Part shown: positions 56,843-64,000 of the stretch, piece after piece
Layout of the letters: every line of letters begins with the position of its first letter
How positions within the stretch are numbered: the first letter of the stretch is position 1
DNA from: Pyricularia pennisetigena
Taxonomy: Eukaryota; Ascomycota; Sordariomycetes; Magnaporthales; Pyriculariaceae
Reading direction: 5' to 3'
NCBI RefSeq assembly: GCF_004337985.1
Contig: NC_043741.1
Coordinates: 2,363,348-2,427,347 of the forward strand
DNA length: 64,000 nucleotides
Made by a program: the position numbers and the translations under genes
The notes under the pieces: generated by a model
The model's input: only the letters and a program-made list of their open reading frames with translations
Told to the model about the DNA's origin: nothing
The model's database searches: none

Positions 56843-59800
56843 CACTTGTGCCCTTTCGTATTATGGATGAAACAGTAAGGGTGATGCAGGTAAACAGCAA
56901 AGTCAACAAGCTGCTGATTCACGATGATGCTGACCAACCTTACGGGAATGACGGTGTGTGTACGTGGTGTCCGGGCAGAGAGCTACAGAGTTTCCTGAAA
57001 CATTTCCGTATAGCATACAGGACATACCTAGTTAGGTTGATAGTAATGGCTTCATTTTTGCTTCGCTCTTTCGAAATAGGCGTGCGCGCGCCCCCCCTCC
57101 ATCCCAATTGCTCATCTCACCCCCTTCCGAGGTTGCCGAGAACAAAAACCCCCCCAAGCCACGCCGTGCAAGTTCCGCGACATGCCAATGCCCGCGGACG
57201 CTCGGCCGTACGTTCATTCCTTTATCGCCGATTCCCCCGCTCACAGCGCACGTTCACAAGCGCGCGTCGTACTCTTGTTTTATCATATGTCAGCCTTTTT
57301 TTTTTCTTTTTTCTTTTTTGTTCGGTCATTTCATATGTCAAAAGTCAATCCACGTCATCAATTCCCCGCGGGGCGGAGCAAAAGTCAGTAGGATGCACTA
57401 GGCTACAAGGCGTTCTAGGTTTTGCTGTTGTTGCTTGTTTACCGTAGGCATCCTATCCTGTACGGCACCGAAAATCTGACAAAGAATATCCCCAAGATAC
57501 CGACAAGGGGGAGGAGCAGCAAAGCAAAAACCTGTTTTCCCCCATGATCTTAAGAGACTCGGCGTTTGCCAAAACTCCCGGAACCCGATGGGTCGGTTTA
57601 GGTGTATCGTAATAATACGAGCACTGCTACCCTGTTCCCAATGTTTGGGAATGAGAATGAGAAGTGGGCTGAGGTGAGACGGGTGTTTATGGTCCGCCTT
57701 TTGAGAGCAGCTTCTTTTTTTGGTGTCAAATCAAGGTGTGCAGCCAGTATATATTTTTTTTTTCTTTCTTCTTTCTGGCAGGTTTGCAAGTGCCCACGGG
57801 CACAGCGGTGAGTGAGGTTTGATGTGCCTGCTTGCACATGCGTCCAAAATTTGTGCCTTGGTGGTTCAGTTCAGGGATTAGAGGCAACAAACGTTATCCC
57901 CGGCGCTACGGGTGAAGCAAAGCAAAGTAGATGCCGTCGGGAGAAAGACGAAAGCTCGCTATCGCGAGTCTGACTGCCCCGTCCAATTAATTACATGACT
58001 AACTTAGTCGATTGCTCAACCTGCATGCTAGTCTAGATTGCATTCGCTACTTAAAAAGTTGTGTCAACTCAACTCAATGTGCAGTCCTGATTAAGAACGG
58101 CTTCAGGTCCCCACTTGTTATTCTTTTTTATCCCCGAGTTCTGAGAATAGCCTGCCTGTGAAGAAAGGGTGGGCAGAAGCTGACATCAGATGACGGTGCT
58201 CTTACCAGAGGACTGGACGCAAACCCTCAAGGCATCGATGGCCCCCTGGTCCTAGGAACTCCATACTAATAGTCGTCTACTACGGTAGTGATATACCCAT
58301 CCATATAAGCCCAAAACCAAGTCGGACGACCAAAAGACACGACTGGGGTTTGTGATTTCAAAGCACCGTTCGTCAGCCTGATTTGGCGTGCCATCAGGGG
58401 AGGAGCTTACAGCACGAGGTTGATACGGGAAATCAGGGGGTGCGTTAGGTTGGAAAAGTTGGCTGTGCGAGCGAAGGCGGAGCCCGTCGCCCAAGGCACA
58501 ATTGCTTACATACATGCTTCCTAGGAGAAAGGCAGCCTCGCACCCCTGAACTTGTGCGCAACCGACCACACCACAAACACCACCCCTGGTCTTCCCACGT
58601 GGGAAATAAAGAAAGGGAAAAAAAAAAAAAGAGTACCTGACAATATCCGGGATTAGCGCTTATCAGCTACTGTGGCAGAGAGACGGAAGCGAGGAACGGT
58701 ACGTATGGCTTATGTCTTGCATGTTTTGATTTGTTCTCGATTAACGTGAGATCATGTCACCTGCTGCTGTTTGTGTCTGGCTTGTTTATCTGTCAATGCA
58801 AAAAAGCAAATATACTATGCATATCTGTGTTTCAATTGCTTCTTTTCCCACTGCGGTGGTCGCCGTTCCCAGGATCGCTCCATCGGAGCCGCCCGGACTT
58901 GGGGAACAAAAAAGTGACAAGAAATCAATCGAGCGAACGGTTTGTTACTGCCCCGGATGTGGCGCCATCTGATTGTATTCTTTTTTTTTTTTTTTTTCTC
59001 ACTTTGCCGATGTCACTCACCTAGCTTATGTGACAGTTTTGACAGTTCTGTTGTCAATGGGCTTGGATTAAAAAGCCGAAAAAAATGCTGGGATAAGAGG
59101 CAGCTCCAGATTTGAAGCGTCGGCCAAATATGTTTCCCATGGAAGAAATGGCTGGACTTTTCGCGTTCAATACCTAATCCAGCTCCTTGCGAATGTCTAC
59201 TTTTCTTCTTATCTTTTTTGTCCTTTCCCTCTCAGCTCATCAATACCAGTGTCTTGTTAAGTCTCAGCCGCTAGCGATTAAAAAAAAAAAAAAGTGCCAG
59301 CCGCATACCGGAGTAACATGCTCGATATTGCTCTCCCCAACTAACCAATCAGACTAGCCAAATCTCTCATGCCTCAAGTGAAATCGAGGTACGTCTGTCC
59401 CAAGTACCGTCCCCAAACCGACATGGGGGGTAGGGTGTGCAACCACGTTTGACTGTGCCGCCGCCCGGAAGAGCGGGAGAAAAAAAAAAGGGAATGGGAA
59501 ACGAGAGTTACGGCACATGGCACGCCCGATTACCACCAGTAGGAGGGGACACGCGTCGCGTAAAAAGCTTGCCTTGTGGCTGCCCATGGAATTCATGCAC
59601 AAGCGAGGCGACCGTCAGCTGGGAAAACAATCTGCACGGCTCGTTGACCAGTCGGCTTTTTAGGACGATGAGGCACTTGTTAGATAGATAAAACGATAAC
59701 AAGATGTTTTGCCGTTGTTTGCCCTGCATTCTCAGCAACTTGCAGCCCGCCAGGATTGCAGAAGCGGCTGCAGGCTTGACCCTTTTTTTTTTTTTTTTTT

Positions 59801-60336
59801 CTTTTTTTTATTACTGCGGGCTGCGCAAACACCACAACCAACCGAGTCTTTTCTGACTGATGGGTTGGAAGCGAGGGCTCAATATCCACCGAGACAATTT
59901 ACCTGTTGGACACGGCTCGCAAATCTTTCTTTAATATTGCCGTGAAAAGCCCTGGTCCCCACCGTGAAAGGCTCCATGGACGGCCTGCCTGGGTTAGCTC
60001 TTCACCGCTTATATTAAACTGCACGCACTTTCACTGGGGTTGAACATGTATTTGTGGTCTTGATTTTCCCATCCCCATCTTGCTTTTAACCCACATTTCC
60101 CAAGGGTCCTCTGTGCCGAAAGTGTTCTTGTTGTAAGCCGAGTGTCGATGACGCGGCCAAGACAAAGAAAGATGTTCACCCACTCCAATCCGACAGATGC
60201 AGCACTGGGGCGTGGAAATAAGAAGAGGAGAACTCGGAGCCTTGCTTCACCTTGCCCTCCGAGATAAGGACAGGGTATGAGGAAATTTTATTATTATTAT
60301 TTCGTTTTTGCCCACCCCATAATGGTAGTTGAGCTN

Positions 60337-60363
60337 GGGGGGGGGGGGGGGGGGGGGGGGGGG
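60337..60363. repeat. 27-nt poly-G next to an N
   Basis: Position 60336 is N, followed by 27 G. This is probably an unresolved homopolymer of uncertain true length. It is the only long G run in the window. Confidence 0.85.
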
Positions 60364-62270
60364 CTTAGTTGAAAATTGAGATTCATCGTTCGCTGTCGTG
60401 GCCCAGTGGCGTTAGTAGACAGAGATGAAAGGATAACGTACGAGCTCCTTTGCTTTCCCTAGGACGGGATTTGTTTGGAAAAGCGAGTGGGTTTCTGCAT
60501 TTCCAAGCAGGAGAATTAAAACATGACGAGAAATAAGAAGCAAAAACGATGCAAAACCATTAAGATTAAAGGGCAGCAAATCACCAGTTTTGCATTCCAG
60601 GGAACTAAAAGTCGCTGCAGGGGTTAAAACTGGGATTTGCTTCTTGGTAAATGCTACGCCGAGGGGGACCATTTATCGATCAGATGACAGGTGAAGCCTG
60701 GGGTTACATCTCGCTTCCACTTAAACTACGGTACGGTTTCGGAACTCGTGACGTGACAAAATGCAAAAATAAACAGGACCGGAGTGATGGATCGGAGACA
60801 AACAATACACGACAAAAGAAGAAAAAAATCAAGGTCAGTCATAGCAAAGAAGGCTCCTTGTGATCCACGGTGTAAGAGAAAAGATCCACGGAAGCGTTCA
60901 ACTGGGTCTCGTCACCAATGTTCCAAGGCTGGCGGTCATGTCTACGTAGTAAAGCTCCCCAGGACAGAAAGAGGAGAGGTGTCAAGCGCAATGTAACCGA
61001 ACCCGACATTTACGCCCTATGTGCTTTGCGCATTGCTATGAGGCAGGACATGGAGGGTACTTGGGAGACACACTCCCTTCCCGTCCGCTTTGAGACAGAC
61101 CCCCAAGTCGGCGGTGAAGATCCCTTCGTCGATCAGGGACCATTGTTGCCGTGACTTGGACCACTCAGTTTGCCTCTTCCGATTCCAATCAGGGTCCAAA
61201 AGAGATGCGAGGTTCGGTAAGAGCAAAAACAACTATACAAAATCCCTCACCACGTGAACAAGTTTTTTTTTCTTTTGTTTTTTTCTCGTTTACTTTTTGT
61301 TGTCTTGGATATTAAGGTTATTTGGTAGTAGTCCATATCATTTGTCTGTTCATTTACTTTAGCCAAATTACCAAGAGTTGGGTTCATGCCGAGGTTTGCT
61401 GGATTCCAGGTGAAAAATATACGCTACCCAACTGTATGGTACTGGATGATCCCAGCAAACCCACCGTGAAAGTTTGCTCTCGTCACTGTACTCTGCCTCT
61501 ATTGCGTATAATTCGCATGGGCTCCTTCAGCCCTTTCGCTTCAGGGTGTGATGTGGAGACACTTCAGGGATTGTGTCTCTATATTTGGAATGTAATTTCT
61601 CGCACCACGGATCATGCTTCATATTGCTGTCTAGGCTGTGCATTGCCATAGAGTTATGAAAAATTGTGAAGTGTATTAGAGTCTATTTTCATGTAGCATG
61701 TGCTCTGACGCCTGCGCCAAATCTCACAATGCTGACGCTGAGTCTGACTGGTCTTAACTTTTTTTTTTTTTTTTTTGGTTTTCCCTATATCCATCCTCAT
61801 CGTGATCTCTCCACTGGTTATATACCGAGGTTCATACATGTATGAATATTAGCTGAAAAATAATCGAAGTTGGGTCGGTGTTTAGACGGAATCTACTATA
61901 AGCTGCTAGGAACTAGAACCACTACGGATAGATTATCATTTGCAGATCTCGATTAGTATCTTGGCATCTCCTTGTTCCCAGAAGATATCGGTGAAGAGAT
62001 AAGAATATAATTTCATCGGATAAAGCTTTGCAAAGTACATGTTACGAGTTAGGCAAGGGGCTCAGGGGCGTGTAGAGTTAAATTCCAAGGTTTACGTGGC
62101 CATTGTGTTCAAGGTTTGTAAAGGAAATAAAAGATGTAAACAAACAAAAGTTTACAGTCCTGTATACGCCGGCATGAACGGCTCGGAGTTCACCAAACTA
62201 TATCCGCGCCGGCGGCCGGGCGCGGCCAAAACGGCGGGGGCTCACACATTGGACTGACGCACAGGAGAGG

Positions 62271-62323
<53 letters not shown>
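62271..62323. repeat. 53-nt poly-A
   Basis: The longest sequenced homopolymer in the window. It is preceded by a GC-rich segment (CCGCGCCGGCGGCCGGGC, near 62204) and followed by TAGGGGACCCG. No target-site duplication was seen. Confidence 0.9.
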
Positions 62324-62325
<2 letters not shown>

Positions 62326-64000
62326 GGGGACCCGCAGGTCACGATGTAACCATGACGGCCAGCACACCAAACAAACAAATCTAGTCGTGAGTCATTCTGT
62401 CGGTCAGGATTAGAAATTAAAAACAAAGCAAAATAAGCACAACAAATTACCCGAATCGAATTCCCCCAGAGGCAGTCAGGTGTTGTAAAGTGGAGGCTCC
62501 CAAGGCCAAATTACTCTAAACATATGGCTTAACCTTTTCCCCCTTGCTTGTCCACTTTTAAACTTTCACCGCTGCCTTCTTTGCGGGGAAAGGTCGGGCA
62601 GCATCACGTCGTCGTCATGTACGCAAGAAGTACTGCGGCCCGGTTACCCAGTATAAAAAAGAAAATAGAAATTGTTGGCGTCCAGACGGCTATCTTGCAT
62701 AATGGGACCAGCAGCAGGCGGGAAGCTGCAGGATCAAGGAAATTCATCGGGTTCCCATATGTGGATAATAGCACGTCTGGTGGAGGACGTTGGTTGGTTA
62801 GTGGAACTGCGGGGGGGGCGTGATGATTTTTTGCTCCCACCGCAGAGGTGCTCCACCGATGTGATGGGCCCCGATGGCATGTCGGCAGTTTGTTTACGAC
62901 GTCAGTATTACTGTGGTATGTTTCGATGGGTACCAACAACAGCTGCAAAGTAACCTTTGATGTTTGTTGTTTATACTATACACGATAATCGTTGGTGCAG
63001 CGCATCAACAAACCCATCCAAACCTCAATCTCTTGTGGTTCACGCGCTTCTGGATGCAGGATAAAGTGCATGAAAAGAAACAAGCTCAGGCGCCTTCAAC
63101 CATCACCGTCGCAGCCGTCGGGCAAAGAAAGAAGCTTCCTGTTGATGAAACCACCAACGACACGAACCTCAGGGTTATGCTCGGCCCCCATTCAACGCAG
63201 ACCAAGCGGAGGTACTTTGGACGGTGGCTGAGGAGCACCACGGAACCCGTTTGTATCTCGTCCGGTCCGTTGGTGTCCCGATCGTTTGACCGATGGACGG
63301 CCTTGTTTTATTGGCCGATGCCTAAGAAAGAGAGAGAAAAAAAAAAAAAAATAACGTTTGCGTTGTAGTTTCCGATGAGGCACAAACCTTTTTTCGTTTC
63401 TCACTCCCGATCCTACTTCGACGCGATTCTAAAATCTAGGTAACTCAAGGACAGGTAATAAGGTTGCCAGACCCTGTCAGGGCTGTATCTCACCAGGCTC
63501 TGTTAATCAAAATAGAGTTCGATTGCTGAGCAAGGGACCAGAGGAGCTTTGCCTACTTGGGCATCACTACGGCAGGTCCCATTACAGGGAGGGACGACAA
63601 GGTTGACGCCAAATCGTTGCCACACCCTTTTATGCTTCCGTACTGAATGCGCTGGCCCTCCATCAAGTAAACTCTATTTCGCCAGGGGAGAGTCTACATA
63701 GTAAGTAAGTGGCCGCGCTGGGTTGATCAGCTGACAAAGACTATGGACGGGGTGGCGGGCTTCCGGACCACGACACCAAAGATTTTGTGCGTGTGTGCTG
63801 TGTGTTCTGTGTGCGATTGAGTTGGATTAGGCTGGCGTGATTGAGGAGCTGAAGGTTCGTCGATACTTAAAAAATTTTCAGGTGCTGCTTTACTTCCTTT
63901 TTCATCCCCAACCCTTGCGCGGTCTCGAACCCAGTAGCGGGCGCTGGGAGATGCAACTCTCACAGCCACAACAACGTCGGTTGGAATTTGTCGTGGTCAA

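Larger units (their letters stand above)
53387..64000. other. 10.6 kb block with no supported gene
   Basis: No frame here shows a domain, signal peptide or family motif on either strand. The longest frames are chance-like: 273 codons at 56626-57447 includes a poly-Phe from a T run; 173 codons at 55954-56475 ends in poly-Lys from an A run; 134 codons at 62964-63368 likewise. Base composition is not strongly AT-rich, so this is not an obvious RIP desert. It is studded with T and A homopolymers (8-53 nt), and one minus-strand frame at 63727-64000 stays open to the window edge and could be an exon of a gene beyond it. It may be a very long upstream region, a non-coding transcript, or unrecognised spliced genes. 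Confidence 0.55.

Noticed and set aside
56626..57447. 273-codon plus-strand frame
   Set aside because: It contains poly-Phe from a T run, has no domain, and its codon use is unlike the real genes nearby.
63900..63990. tRNA-like sequence (GGGTTCGAGACC) on the minus strand
   Set aside because: The flanking bases do not pair as a T-stem and no acceptor stem or D-arm could be drawn.

Overview
This window is nuclear DNA of a filamentous ascomycete, most likely a sordariomycete. The signs are short (41-130 nt) spliceosomal introns with CTAAC/CTGAC-type branch sites, and fungal-only families: DUF6604, DUF7703, a HET-domain relic, a Zn2Cys6 regulator, an OPT/ISP4 transporter and a GH3 xylosidase. 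A tandem pair of small secreted proteins with MAX-effector layout points to a plant-associated fungus and suggests Magnaporthales. That placement is inferred, because no database could be searched.

Layout, left to right. 1-2.9 kb: the 3' part of a DUF6604 gene. 3.7-9.7 kb: three minus-strand genes, namely the Hsp70/Hsp90 co-chaperone Sti1 (four exons, 584 aa), a conserved fungal membrane protein and a DUF7703 seven-helix protein. 10.6-11.35 kb: an assembly gap bounded by poly-T and poly-A. 12.5-22.4 kb: an intradiol ring-cleavage dioxygenase (minus), an oligopeptide (OPT) transporter (plus) and a secreted GH3 beta-xylosidase-type glycosidase (plus), a set suited to plant-derived substrates. 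22.9-28.8 kb: two unrecognised genes, one coiled-coil rich and one large, low-complexity and nuclear-looking. 29.9-31.0 kb: a HET-domain gene broken by a one-base frameshift.

32.1-41.4 kb is the most interesting part. A short-chain dehydrogenase and a Zn2Cys6 regulator are divergently transcribed across a 0.77 kb promoter region with an AAGTC pentamer array. Next comes an AT-rich stretch with a degenerate, transition-rich repeat pair. It contains two intronless paralogous secreted proteins of 99 and 111 aa, each with two mature-region cysteines 41-44 residues apart. Then follow a decayed TPR-gene fragment, a 43-A tract, and a secreted isochorismatase-like hydrolase. Three predicted secreted proteins therefore lie within about 4.2 kb.

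44.7-53.4 kb returns to housekeeping and unknown genes: a seven-helix membrane protein, a truncated flavin-reductase-like relic, the mitochondrial isoleucyl-tRNA synthetase, and a divergent conserved nuclear-looking gene whose single intron has a GC-AG boundary. From 53.4 kb to the end (10.6 kb) no gene could be supported. That stretch is rich in A/T homopolymers and holds a 27-G run next to an N. No tRNA, rRNA or CRISPR was recognised. Exon junctions below were placed by hand from splice signals and reading-frame continuity.
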